A stretch of 22,356 nucleotides of DNA from Candidatus Faecivivens stercoripullorum (lineage in GTDB: Bacteria > Bacillota > Clostridia > Oscillospirales > Ruminococcaceae), in the NCBI GenBank assembly GCA_018715285.1, contig DVLW01000217.1, positions 1-22,356 on the forward strand, read 5' to 3'. Of this stretch, positions 6,907 to 14,732 are shown piece by piece; position 1 is the stretch's first letter, and each line of letters opens with the position of its first letter. The notes below the pieces were generated by a model, which was not told the DNA's origin, made no database searches, and saw nothing but the letters and a program-made list of their open reading frames with translations. Both the position numbers and the translations under genes were made by a program.

Positions 6907-9900
6907 ATGAAAAAGCAAAATGTTCGGCGCGTGCTTGCCGCCGGCATGGCATCCCTTGTGATGCTGCAGGCCGGACCGGCAGTTTCTGCATCAGCTGCAT
7001 GGAACTGGGGAAATTGGAACAGTTGGGGGCAGAGTTCTTCTGCTGAAACAGCCGTTTCAACGCTGACGGATGCCGCAAGCGTACAGTTACAGAGCGGTAC
7101 TGCCATTATTCCCGCAGGTGCAGACGCAGCAACTGTCAAGCAGGCTCTCTTTGAGGCTCTCGTCGTCAACAAAGAAGGCATTGACCCGATGTCGCTTAAC
7201 TGGGAGTATTACTGCACAGGTAAAAATGGTCTTCTGACTAACGATGCCTGGGGCAGCATCAACGGATTTACAAGTGAAAAGAAGGTTGTATTTGTAACAA
7301 CGACCTATACCCACCCTGCCCTTTCTGCTAATGCGGACGGCAACTACCAGGTGCGCATCGCCGGAACGACTACTGAAGTCACGCTGACCAAGGCAGAGAA
7401 GCTTTCCTCTTCCATCACGCTGAATGAGGGTGTCTCCATTGCGCTCCCCTACACGGCCGATGCGGCTGTCGATTATACTGTGCTGGAACAGGCAATCTTT
7501 GACAATGTTGTCGCTTCCACCACTCCCGAACTGACCGTAAACGATGTAACAATCGAATATTACGCGGAAAATGTCATCGCCGGTAATCCTGCCGGTACCC
7601 ACGAATGGACACCTTTGGAAGGTGCAGAAATCAAAAATGCAATAGGTATTCCCCTTACTTACCCCGGCATGACCGCTGGTGACAATCAGCAGATTCGCAT
7701 TTCCTATGCTGGAACTGACAGCTACTCCGGTACTTCTGTTGAAACTACTGTCAACATTACAGAACGTTCGGAAGCACCCTATCAGCTGAATGCAGAGCCT
7801 TATACCGTTGCCATTCCGGTGGACGAAAACATGAATAATGATTACGACGCATTGAGTGACGCGATTTTCCATGCAGTTGTAGCTTCTTCTGACGTCCTGA
7901 CTGCTGACAACGTGACTGTTGAGTACTATTACAAAGGCATTACCGACCTTGATTCCAAATGGCTTCCGCTGGAAGGCAAGTCTGTTGTAGGCGGTATGGG
8001 TTATCCTGCCATTTCTGCCGGAGAACAGAAAATCCGCATTTCCTGGGCTGGCAGCCAGCAGTACGCTCCGACCACTATCGAAGCGACTGTCACCGTCACC
8101 AAACTTCCTCAGGCTCCCTATGAACTGAAGGAAACTCCCGACAGCGTCACCATTCCGGTGGACGAAAACATGAATAATGATTACGACGCATTGAGTGACG
8201 CAATCTTCAAAGCAGTCATCGCTTCTTCTGACGTCCTGACTGCTGATAACGTGACTGTTGAGTACTATTATAAAGGCATTACCGACCTTGATTCCACATG
8301 GCTTCCGCTGGAAGGCAAGTCTGTTGTAGGCGGTATGGGTTATCCTGCCATTTCTGCCGGTGAACAGAAAGTCCGCATTTCCTGGGCTGGCAGCCAGCAG
8401 TATGCTCCGACCACCATCGAAGCAACCATCACTGTTGCCGACCGTGAACAGGTAGTATTTACTCTGAACGATGAGCCCTACACTGTAGGCATGAAGTTTG
8501 CAGAAGGTGAAAGCTACGATTACGATGAGACAGCTGCGGCCATTTTTGAAGCGGTTGTCGCATCCACCTCACCGATTGAACTGACAGCGGATGATGTTAC
8601 CATCGAATACAATACCGACAAAAATGGTGTCATCTCCAATTTCAAACCGCTGGAAGAATCCATTCTGGGCGGTCTTTGGGGATTTGACCTTGGAGAATGG
8701 CAGATCCGCATCTCCTGGGCAGGCAACCAGCAGTACCGCGGTAACTCGGTAATCGTCTGGGTCAATTTTGAAGACAGCCGTGCGAGCAGTACAGTTGCTC
8801 TGAACGAGGGTGTATCCTTCACCTACAATATGGACGCTTCGGTCATGAAACAGGCCATTTTTGACAATGTCATTGACTGGACCAACTCCGAGCTGCCTGC
8901 AAAAGAAACCCTGACTCCGGACGATTTCACCTATGAATACTATGGTGAAGAGATACTCTTTGAAGGCGGCATCGACTCCGGTATCAAATCCTGGGTACCG
9001 ATTGAAGGCAAGAGCTACGATGTGGGCGACTTGAATCTGGGCAAATATCCCCAGATGGGCGCCGGTGAACAGCAGCTGCGTGTCAGCTTCAACGGCAATG
9101 CTGATTACCGTCCTTCCTCCGAAGCACAGGGCAATGTCACCGTCAACAAGGCAAAAGTAACCGTCAAGGTAAACAGCACCAACATCTATGTTGACGAAAA
9201 ATTCCCAGCTGACTACATCACCACCGACCCGGCTGACGAATTTGACATTTATGTAGTTCACGCAGGTCTGACCAGCAGCGTCACCGCAGGTATCTACATC
9301 GAACTGCCCGATCGTTTCAGCAACAACGCATTTTTGAAAGTTCTTGACCCTGTTGTCGAACTTATCAGCGGCAAAACCTTTACCCAGATGCTGAATGAAG
9401 GCGTCACCGTCGGTGAACTGCGTGAGCTGTTCAGCACACAGGAACTTCTGGATATTCTGGACAAGCTGAACATCGATACCGGCACCTTTGGTGAGATTCT
9501 CAACGTCATCAACAAAATGCCTTCCATCATGGACAGCGTCAGAATCTCCTTTGGTGCACCCAGCCGTGCAGGCCTGTATACCTCGACCGTCATTACCGAC
9601 AACCCCAACTATGAAACCGGTGTCGGCGTCGGCATGGTACTGGTCAAAATGCGGCTGACCGGCAACAAGCTGACCTGGAACCAGGAAATCTCCGGCGGCA
9701 AACTGACCGCAGCAGAGGCACAGAACTTTGACTTTGGCGCAACCCTGAGCCGTGACGGCGATGTCACCATCCCGCAGGACAACGTTCATTACCTCTATTC
9801 CGGATTCACCAGCAAGTGGCGTGTCTACTCCAGCACCACCACTCCTCCGACTGAACCGGGAAGCTATGTGGTAACAGTCTGCATCATCGGCGGCGATTAT

Positions 9901-9942
9901 TACGCCAACCCGATTACCCGTACCTTTAAGATCACCAAATAA
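6907..9942 (+). CDS. Large secreted protein with about six Ig-like repeats
   Basis: A 1011-residue protein with a Sec signal peptide (basic MKKQNVRR, hydrophobic core, cleavage near ASASAA at residues 27-31), then a Trp/Gly/Asn-rich stretch (NWGNWNSWG). About six repeats of roughly 110 residues follow (about residues 58-750). Each starts with a strand-like LNxxPYTV or LNEGVS, continues with a helix such as DAIFxAVVAS and a TxDxVTxEYY strand, and closes with GEQKIRISWAGSQQYxxT, which suggests an immunoglobulin or MBG-like fold. Repeats 3 and 4 are almost identical. A distinct C-terminal region contains a helical insert (about residues 815-885) and ends in RTFKITK. There is no LPXTG motif, S-layer domain or membrane anchor, so it may be released or held non-covalently. 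GTAAGGAGAA precedes the ATG. It forms a single-gene unit. Function unknown; an adhesin or surface-coat role is inference. Confidence 0.85.
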   Translation: MKKQNVRRVLAAGMASLVMLQAGPAVSASAAWNWGNWNSWGQSSSAETAVSTLTDAASVQLQSGTAIIPAGADAATVKQALFEALVVNKEGIDPMSLNWEYYCTGKNGLLTNDAWGSINGFTSEKKVVFVTTTYTHPALSANADGNYQVRIAGTTTEVTLTKAEKLSSSITLNEGVSIALPYTADAAVDYTVLEQAIFDNVVASTTPELTVNDVTIEYYAENVIAGNPAGTHEWTPLEGAEIKNAIGIPLTYPGMTAGDNQQIRISYAGTDSYSGTSVETTVNITERSEAPYQLNAEPYTVAIPVDENMNNDYDALSDAIFHAVVASSDVLTADNVTVEYYYKGITDLDSKWLPLEGKSVVGGMGYPAISAGEQKIRISWAGSQQYAPTTIEATVTVTKLPQAPYELKETPDSVTIPVDENMNNDYDALSDAIFKAVIASSDVLTADNVTVEYYYKGITDLDSTWLPLEGKSVVGGMGYPAISAGEQKVRISWAGSQQYAPTTIEATITVADREQVVFTLNDEPYTVGMKFAEGESYDYDETAAAIFEAVVASTSPIELTADDVTIEYNTDKNGVISNFKPLEESILGGLWGFDLGEWQIRISWAGNQQYRGNSVIVWVNFEDSRASSTVALNEGVSFTYNMDASVMKQAIFDNVIDWTNSELPAKETLTPDDFTYEYYGEEILFEGGIDSGIKSWVPIEGKSYDVGDLNLGKYPQMGAGEQQLRVSFNGNADYRPSSEAQGNVTVNKAKVTVKVNSTNIYVDEKFPADYITTDPADEFDIYVVHAGLTSSVTAGIYIELPDRFSNNAFLKVLDPVVELISGKTFTQMLNEGVTVGELRELFSTQELLDILDKLNIDTGTFGEILNVINKMPSIMDSVRISFGAPSRAGLYTSTVITDNPNYETGVGVGMVLVKMRLTGNKLTWNQEISGGKLTAAEAQNFDFGATLSRDGDVTIPQDNVHYLYSGFTSKWRVYSSTTTPPTEPGSYVVTVCIIGGDYYANPITRTFKITK
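7813..8439 (+). repeat. Tandem near-identical 339-bp coding repeats
   Basis: The sequence from 7813 recurs at 8152, a period of 339 bases or 113 codons. Long stretches are identical and most differences are silent or conservative. This implies recent duplication or gene conversion, while the other repeats in the gene have diverged. Confidence 0.9.
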
Positions 9943-9990
9943 CACGGACAATCTCTATTAGTAGATTAGCCGTTGTCCGATACCGTAAAG

Positions 9991-10032
9991 GACCTCCTGT
10001 CTCTCGATTTGAGATACAGGAGGTCTTTTTTT
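9991..10032 (+). terminator. Intrinsic terminator after the secreted repeat protein
   Basis: GACCTCCTGT pairs with ACAGGAGGTC, and after one mismatch a further four inner pairs (TCTC with GAGA) extend the stem. Seven T follow. A separate inverted repeat, CGGACAA with TTGTCCG, lies just upstream (about 9944-9979). Confidence 0.94.
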
Positions 10033-10038
10033 ACAGCC

Positions 10039-10068
10039 TTGACAAACCGGATAGATAAATCCTATTAT
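10039..10068 (+). promoter_or_regulatory. Possible distal promoter for the MFS gene
   Basis: A perfect TTGACA (10039-10044) and TATTAT (10063-10068) are spaced by 18 bases, immediately after the preceding terminator. Confidence 0.5.
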
Positions 10069-10093
10069 TTTACACAAAAAGGTTCATATTCCC

Positions 10094-10122
10094 TTGCACG
10101 GTGACAGGAAATATGCTACAAT
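10094..10122 (+). promoter_or_regulatory. Possible proximal promoter for the MFS gene
   Basis: TTGCAC (10094-10099) and TACAAT (10117-10122) are 17 bases apart. The transcript would have a short leader of about 40 nt. Confidence 0.55.
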
Positions 10123-10169
10123 GAGTGCAATAATATCACAAAGTGACAAAATTGAAAGGACGGAGCGAC

Positions 10170-11501
10170 ATGACCCAACCGCAGCCATCCACCCCATCCC
10201 AACCGTTTCATCGACCGCACAAAGCATGGTTCATCCTGATCGGATGCATCCTGTTTCAGGGCGGAACGACCGGTATCCTCAACAACTGTCTCGGGGTATT
10301 TTACACCGCCATCTGCACCGACCTGGGGTTCAGGACGGGAGATATGTCGATGTACGCGACCATCCGGACGATTGTGATGGCGCTGACCATGCCGTTTACG
10401 ATGAAACTGCTCAAACGGTACCCGCTCAAACTGGTACTCACGGTGGAAATGACTGGTGCGTCGCTGATGCTGGCGAGTATGGCGCTTTTCCATCATCTGG
10501 TATGGTGGTACATATCGGCGGCGGTGATGGGACTGTTTGCGAGTTCGCTTTTTTCGATTCCGGTCACGCTGATTATCAACAACTGGTTCAAAAAGCGCAA
10601 CGGCTTTGCTGTCGGGCTGTCACTGGCGGCGTCCGGGCTTTTCGGTGCAGTCATGAACCCGGTGTGTTCTGAGCTGATTCTGCTGCTTGGATGGCGATGG
10701 GCGGTTGTAGCGTCTGCCGGAATCGCAATGGCGCTGGTTGTACCGGCGGTTATTCTGGTACTGCGGCTGCACCCGGAGGATGAAGGGCTGAAACCATACG
10801 GCGCAGAAGATACGCTGCCGGCCGAGCTGAAAAAGAATATGCCTGCCGGAACGGTCAGTTACCGCAAACCATGGCTGGTACTGGGACTGTGCATTATTGT
10901 ATGCTCCTGTGCGCTGTGGACGTCGCAGTATTATTCCCACATGGCGCGGTATGCCCAGTCGGTCGGACATGACCTGAAAGTATCGGCGCTGGTGACCTCA
11001 TGCGCGATGGTCGGCAATATTATCGGGAAAGTCGTATTGGGCGCGATTGCCGATAAATGGAACATCTGGCGGACGTCGCGTCTTGCGATGGGGATTGTCG
11101 GGACGGCATATATCCTGCTGGTTGCAGGCGGCGAAGAAATTAACCTGTATCTGATGTATTTTGCATCCGGGCTTTCAGGGGTATCAATGGCGGCGGCGAC
11201 ACTGATTCCCAATCTGCTTTCGCTGGACGTGTACAAGGCTTCCGGATATCAGGAAAAGTACGGGATTATCACAGCGGTCGGCACCTTTGTCAGTGCGATC
11301 GGGTTTGCGATTATCGGGTACAGCTTTGATTTTACCGGCAGCTATACCCTGAGCTTTATCATCAGCACCGGCACCGTTATCGTGTTTTTTATCGCCAGCT
11401 TTATCCTCTACCGGATTGTCCGCAGAGATCAGGACGGCGACGACGGAACCGAGACTGTACCTGTAAAACCTGTGCGGAGAATGGAAGCAGAACCCGCCTG
11501 A
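10170..11501 (+). CDS. MFS transporter, monocarboxylate/oxalate-formate-like
   Basis: A 443-residue integral membrane protein with about twelve hydrophobic segments in two groups of six, separated by a polar central loop (about residues 190-225, with HPEDEGLKPYGAEDT). The segment NNWFKKRNGFAVGLSLAASGLFGAVMNP after helix 4 resembles the RxxA(x)GLAxxG motif of monocarboxylate and oxalate/formate antiporters, so organic-acid uptake or exchange is likely but the substrate is unknown. The C-terminal tail is charged and cytoplasmic. I chose the ATG at 10170, behind GGACGGAG, over a GTG at 10143 that has no ribosome site. It is a single-gene unit with candidate tandem promoters and a terminator; neighbours give no substrate clue. 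Confidence 0.85.
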   Translation: MTQPQPSTPSQPFHRPHKAWFILIGCILFQGGTTGILNNCLGVFYTAICTDLGFRTGDMSMYATIRTIVMALTMPFTMKLLKRYPLKLVLTVEMTGASLMLASMALFHHLVWWYISAAVMGLFASSLFSIPVTLIINNWFKKRNGFAVGLSLAASGLFGAVMNPVCSELILLLGWRWAVVASAGIAMALVVPAVILVLRLHPEDEGLKPYGAEDTLPAELKKNMPAGTVSYRKPWLVLGLCIIVCSCALWTSQYYSHMARYAQSVGHDLKVSALVTSCAMVGNIIGKVVLGAIADKWNIWRTSRLAMGIVGTAYILLVAGGEEINLYLMYFASGLSGVSMAAATLIPNLLSLDVYKASGYQEKYGIITAVGTFVSAIGFAIIGYSFDFTGSYTLSFIISTGTVIVFFIASFILYRIVRRDQDGDDGTETVPVKPVRRMEAEPA

Positions 11502-11522
11502 TTTTCTATAGAATAAACGTTA

Positions 11523-11556
11523 TCCCCTGTCGGACAAACCCGGCAGGGGATTTTTT
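11523..11556 (+). terminator. Intrinsic terminator after the MFS gene
   Basis: TCCCCTGTCGG pairs with CCGGCAGGGGA (11 pairs, one G-T) and is followed by six T. Confidence 0.94.
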
Positions 11557-11662
11557 CATCAGCCATATACAGCGGCATTAAAAATCAGAAACGACACAGC
11601 TTTCCCATTTTGTCCACAGGATTTCTATAACTGAAAAAGCAGCATTTTTCATTAAAATGATA

Positions 11663-11692
11663 CTGTCCATCATTTGGATTTTGTGGTATACT
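11663..11692 (+). promoter_or_regulatory. Extended -10 promoter of the ADP-ribosylglycohydrolase-like gene
   Basis: TATACT (11687-11692) is preceded by TGG, giving an extended -10. A weak CTGTCC at 11663-11668 lies 18 bases upstream. Confidence 0.55.
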
Positions 11693-11755
11693 TGGCATGA
11701 CAAAGGCAATATCAACCGATTTTGCCTGTTATCAATCAGAAAGGATTCGGAGATT

Positions 11756-13843
11756 ATGCAGATTCCAGACAATTATCTTGAAAAGTTATATGCCGGCTGG
11801 CTCGGCAAGATCATCGGCATTCGCGCCGGTGCGAATATCGAAGGCTGGACATATGAAAAAATCCGGGACACCTACGGCGAACTGGACGGGTACCCGGCAG
11901 ACTTCATCAATTTTGCGGCGGACGATGACAGCAACGGCCCGTTTTTCTTTCTGCGCGGCCTGAAGGACAGCGAGGTCGATTACCAGCTGGTTCCGCAGAA
12001 TGTAGCGGATGCACTGCTCAACTATGCGTCGTTTGAACACGGCTTTTTCTGGTGGGGCGGATACGGCGTCTCGACCGAACATACCGCATATCTGAACCTG
12101 CGCAGCGGCATTCCGGCACCTCAGAGTGGTTCGATTGCCCAGAACGGCGCGACGGTTGCCGAGCAGATCGGCGGTCAGATTTTCATCGACAGCTGGGGTC
12201 TGGTTGCACCCGGAAACCCTGAGCTGGCAGCCCAGTACGCAAAAGCCGCTGCAAGTGTCACCCACGATGGAAACGGGATTTATGGCGGCATCTTCATTGC
12301 CGTCGCGGTCAGCTGGGCATTTGTCGAAAACGATCTGGAACGGATTCTGGATAAGGCATCCTCCTTTATTCCTGCCGACTGCGAATACCTGCGGGTGGTG
12401 AATGCAATGCGTGGATTTCACCGTCAGCATCCGGACGACTGGCGCGCGGCATTTGCCTATCTCAAGGCGAACTTTGGTTATGACAAGTATCCGGGCAACT
12501 GCCACATTATCCCCAATGCAGGCGTGGTCATCCTTGCATTGCTGTACGGAAACGGCGATTTTACCCGGACGATCAATATCTGCAATATGTGCGGATGGGA
12601 CACCGACTGCAATGTCGCGAACGCTGGCTGCATCACCGGCGTTCGCAATGGACTTTGCGGTATCGACTATGACAAATGGAGAAAGCCGATCAATGACCTG
12701 CTGATCTTTTCCAGCGTTGTCGGTTCGCTGAACATTCTGGACATCCCATACTGTGCGAGCTACACGGCATCCCTTGCATACGGGATTGCAGGACAGCAGC
12801 CGGACGGTGCAGCTTGGAAGGATATTTTCAGCACCCGGATGGACAGCTGTCATTTTGAGTACCCAGGTTCGACCCATGCCATCCGAACCCGTACCGACGG
12901 CACTGTTACCATCGAAAACAGCGATGAACAGGCATACACCGGCGCACGTTCGCTGAAAATCTGCGGAACGGCAACCGGCACACCGACCGCCATCTACCGG
13001 CAGACCTACTACCAGCCGGAAGACTTTTCCGACAGCCGGTATGACCCGAGTTTCTCCCCTGTTTTATATCCCGGTCAGACCATCCGCGCCTCGGTTTTCT
13101 CCACCGAAGCGACCGGCACCGTTCAGATGTACGCAAAAGACCTCCATTCGGGCAAGCTGGTACTGGGCGAAAAGGTATCCATCCAGCCGGGACAGTGGAT
13201 TACACCACAGCTTGCGATACCGGCGATGGACGGCGCACTGCTGGGTGAAGCCGGTCTGCTGGTCGAGTGCGAACAGGACTGGTGCATCTATCTGGACGAT
13301 CTGGTCTTTGACGGAAAACCCAACTATTCGCTGGTTGCCAGTGCCGAACGGATGGAACGCTATACCTTTGCTCACATCCCGGTCAGCCAGTTTACGACGA
13401 TGAAAGGCTTGCTGCGGATTGAAGACGACCGACTGATTCACCTTTCCTGTGCCGATTTCGGGGAAGCGTATACCGGCCGGTGGGACTGGAAGGACTATAC
13501 AGCGGAATTTACGGTCATCCCGGTCAACGGGAAAAAATGGGGCGTCAATGTCCGGGTACAGGGCGCGATGCGGTCATATGCGGTAACGTTTGGCGATGGT
13601 ACCCTTTCGCTGCGCAAAAATCAGAACGGGTACCGTACCCTTTGGGAAATCCCGTTTAACTGGCAGCCGGGCAGACGGTACGACATACGGGTACAGGCTG
13701 ACGGAAACACGCTGACGGTATGGGCAGACGGCAATCTTATCCGCGCATATACCGACACCGATCATCCATTGCTGGAAGGTGCAGCCGGGATATCGGTCAG
13801 CCACGGCGGACACTGCTGCCTTGACACGATGCGTATCTCATAA
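11756..13843 (+). CDS. ADP-ribosylglycohydrolase-fold enzyme fused to C-terminal beta-sandwich modules
   Basis: A 695-residue protein. The first part (about residues 5-340) is an ADP-ribosylglycohydrolase (ARH) fold: the opening LYAGWLGKIIGIRAGANIEGW, a metal-site DDDSNG at 56-61 where classic ARH enzymes have a T-D-D-T type motif, and CGWDTDCNVANAGCITG, with Asp282 and Asp284 as the second metal-binding pair. Residues of about 365-530 look like a galactose-binding or carbohydrate-binding sandwich, and about 545-695 like a LamG or DUF1080-type jelly roll (GRWDWKDYTAEFTV, TLTVWADGNLIRAY). This fusion suggests action on a glycan or glycosyl bond rather than on protein ADP-ribose. No signal peptide is seen from the ATG at 11756, which follows CGGAG; the hydrophobic upstream codons overlap the promoter. 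Substrate unknown. Confidence 0.85.
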   Translation: MQIPDNYLEKLYAGWLGKIIGIRAGANIEGWTYEKIRDTYGELDGYPADFINFAADDDSNGPFFFLRGLKDSEVDYQLVPQNVADALLNYASFEHGFFWWGGYGVSTEHTAYLNLRSGIPAPQSGSIAQNGATVAEQIGGQIFIDSWGLVAPGNPELAAQYAKAAASVTHDGNGIYGGIFIAVAVSWAFVENDLERILDKASSFIPADCEYLRVVNAMRGFHRQHPDDWRAAFAYLKANFGYDKYPGNCHIIPNAGVVILALLYGNGDFTRTINICNMCGWDTDCNVANAGCITGVRNGLCGIDYDKWRKPINDLLIFSSVVGSLNILDIPYCASYTASLAYGIAGQQPDGAAWKDIFSTRMDSCHFEYPGSTHAIRTRTDGTVTIENSDEQAYTGARSLKICGTATGTPTAIYRQTYYQPEDFSDSRYDPSFSPVLYPGQTIRASVFSTEATGTVQMYAKDLHSGKLVLGEKVSIQPGQWITPQLAIPAMDGALLGEAGLLVECEQDWCIYLDDLVFDGKPNYSLVASAERMERYTFAHIPVSQFTTMKGLLRIEDDRLIHLSCADFGEAYTGRWDWKDYTAEFTVIPVNGKKWGVNVRVQGAMRSYAVTFGDGTLSLRKNQNGYRTLWEIPFNWQPGRRYDIRVQADGNTLTVWADGNLIRAYTDTDHPLLEGAAGISVSHGGHCCLDTMRIS

Positions 13844-13849
13844 AACCCA

Positions 13850-13896
13850 AAAAGAGCTTCAGAAAACCTCTTTAACAGGCTTTCTGAAGCTCTTTT
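13850..13896 (+). terminator. Strong, probably bidirectional terminator
   Basis: A perfect 16-bp stem (AAAAGAGCTTCAGAAA with TTTCTGAAGCTCTTTT) and a 15-base loop. The A/T-rich outer arms would give a U-run in both directions, so it can stop the ARH-like gene and also back up the ncRNA terminator on the other strand. Confidence 0.93.
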
Positions 13897-13918
13897 CGCG
13901 GGCAGACAAAGCAGACCC

Positions 13919-13943
13919 AAAAAAGATAAACGAGCTGCTCATC
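13919..13943 (-). terminator. Intrinsic terminator of the candidate ncRNA
   Basis: On the minus strand GATGAGC pairs with GTTTATC (7 pairs, two of them G-U), with loop AGCTC, followed by six T. The stem is modest in strength, and the 16-bp terminator beyond it may act as backup. Confidence 0.65.
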
Positions 13944-14349
13944 CCATCGGCGGAAACCCACCGACAGGCTGAACTGCCCGTCATCTGGACGTTCTGACGG
14001 GTGCACTTTGCCGGCGGCGGACGATGCCGTATCCAACCATCCGACTGTCCGATCAGATTCTCAGCTTTCGGCTGCGGATGAAAGCGAAAGCCTGTTCCCC
14101 AACTTTAAACAGACCCCGATTCCACCTTTGGCGTACCGGAAGAAAACCCTCACATTCAGCCTGACGGCGGGCGTACACAGCCCACAGCCAAAACCCGAAT
14201 CAACCCATCAAACCATGCAGCCCGTTTGGCGCACCCAAACGACGCGGGCCGAATCCATCTGACACAAGGCTCCTGCGGGAACCGCAGGAGATGTCCCTGT
14301 ACAGGAATTGGGACGAAACGTGTTAAAAAGTGCTCCTTATCAGGCGTTC
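13919..14349 (-). ncRNA. Candidate noncoding RNA of about 430 nt, family not recognised
   Basis: A gene-free, GC-rich tract between AT-rich flanks. On the minus strand it has a good promoter (14384-14356) and ends in a stem plus six U (13943-13919). Reading the RNA 5' to 3', local hairpins include GTCCC/GGGAC (14313-14292), a perfect CTCCTGCGG/CCGCAGGAG (14290-14270), GTTTGG/CCAAAC inside GCCC/GGGC (14249-14220), GCTTTCG/CGAAAGC (14092-14065), CCCGTCA/TGACGGG (14002-13978) and TCGGTGG/CCGCCGA (13965-13948). I looked for the hallmarks of RNase P RNA (AAAGUCCGGGCU), tmRNA (5' GGGG...GAUUCGACAG, T-arm) and SRP RNA (GGAAGCAGCC) and found none. No plausible protein is encoded on either strand. It diverges from the pyridoxine kinase operon. 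Function unknown. Confidence 0.65.
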
Positions 14350-14355
14350 GGATAT

Positions 14356-14384
14356 ATTGTAACACGAAAAACGAATTTTGTAAA
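14356..14384 (-). promoter_or_regulatory. Promoter of the candidate ncRNA
   Basis: On the minus strand TTTACA (14384-14379), a 17-base spacer and TACAAT (14361-14356). It points into the GC-rich gene-free tract, with transcription starting near 14349. Confidence 0.75.
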
Positions 14385-14568
14385 GGAAAAAGAACAGTTT
14401 TTTGTATTTTCATGCAAATCATTCACAAATCCCAGCGAAAGTGTAACAGAAGAGAAAAAAACTTTTTACCTTTTGCACAATCGAATCTCCATAAATTCCA
14501 CCAAAACTGTACAATCAGGGAATTCTCTCTCCAACCGCCGCCTGACAGCACAAAATCCACCGCAAAAG

Positions 14569-14597
14569 TTGCCAAAGAGACAAATTCGTGGTATCAT
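14569..14597 (+). promoter_or_regulatory. Upstream promoter for the vitamin B6 operon
   Basis: TTGCCA (14569-14574), 17 bases and TATCAT (14592-14597). The remaining gap from 14385 to here is AT-rich and shows no gene. Confidence 0.5.
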
Positions 14598-14651
14598 ACA
14601 CCTTGGATAAACCGCACAAATACATGAAAAATCCTGCCGGGGCTGCCCGAT

Positions 14652-14680
14652 TTGAAACCATCCCTTTACTCTGCTAAAAT
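14652..14680 (+). promoter_or_regulatory. Downstream promoter for the vitamin B6 operon
   Basis: TTGAAA (14652-14657), 17 bases and TAAAAT (14675-14680), leaving a leader of about 45 nt. Confidence 0.55.
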
Positions 14681-14732
14681 AGTAACCACAGAGAAACGGA
14701 ACCTCACGGCAAGATATAAAAGGAGAAAGATT

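Noticed and set aside
8569..9951. 460-codon open frame on the minus strand
   Set aside because: It is the shadow of the secreted repeat protein, rich in Cys and with no ribosome site; the plus-strand gene has a promoter, a ribosome site and a signal peptide.
11657..11755. Hydrophobic N-terminal extension of the ARH-like protein as a signal peptide
   Set aside because: It overlaps the extended -10 promoter, has no ribosome site, and the ARH fold begins properly at 11756.
13919..14349. RNase P RNA or tmRNA for the GC-rich gap
   Set aside because: None of the universally conserved sequence blocks of these RNAs is present on either strand.
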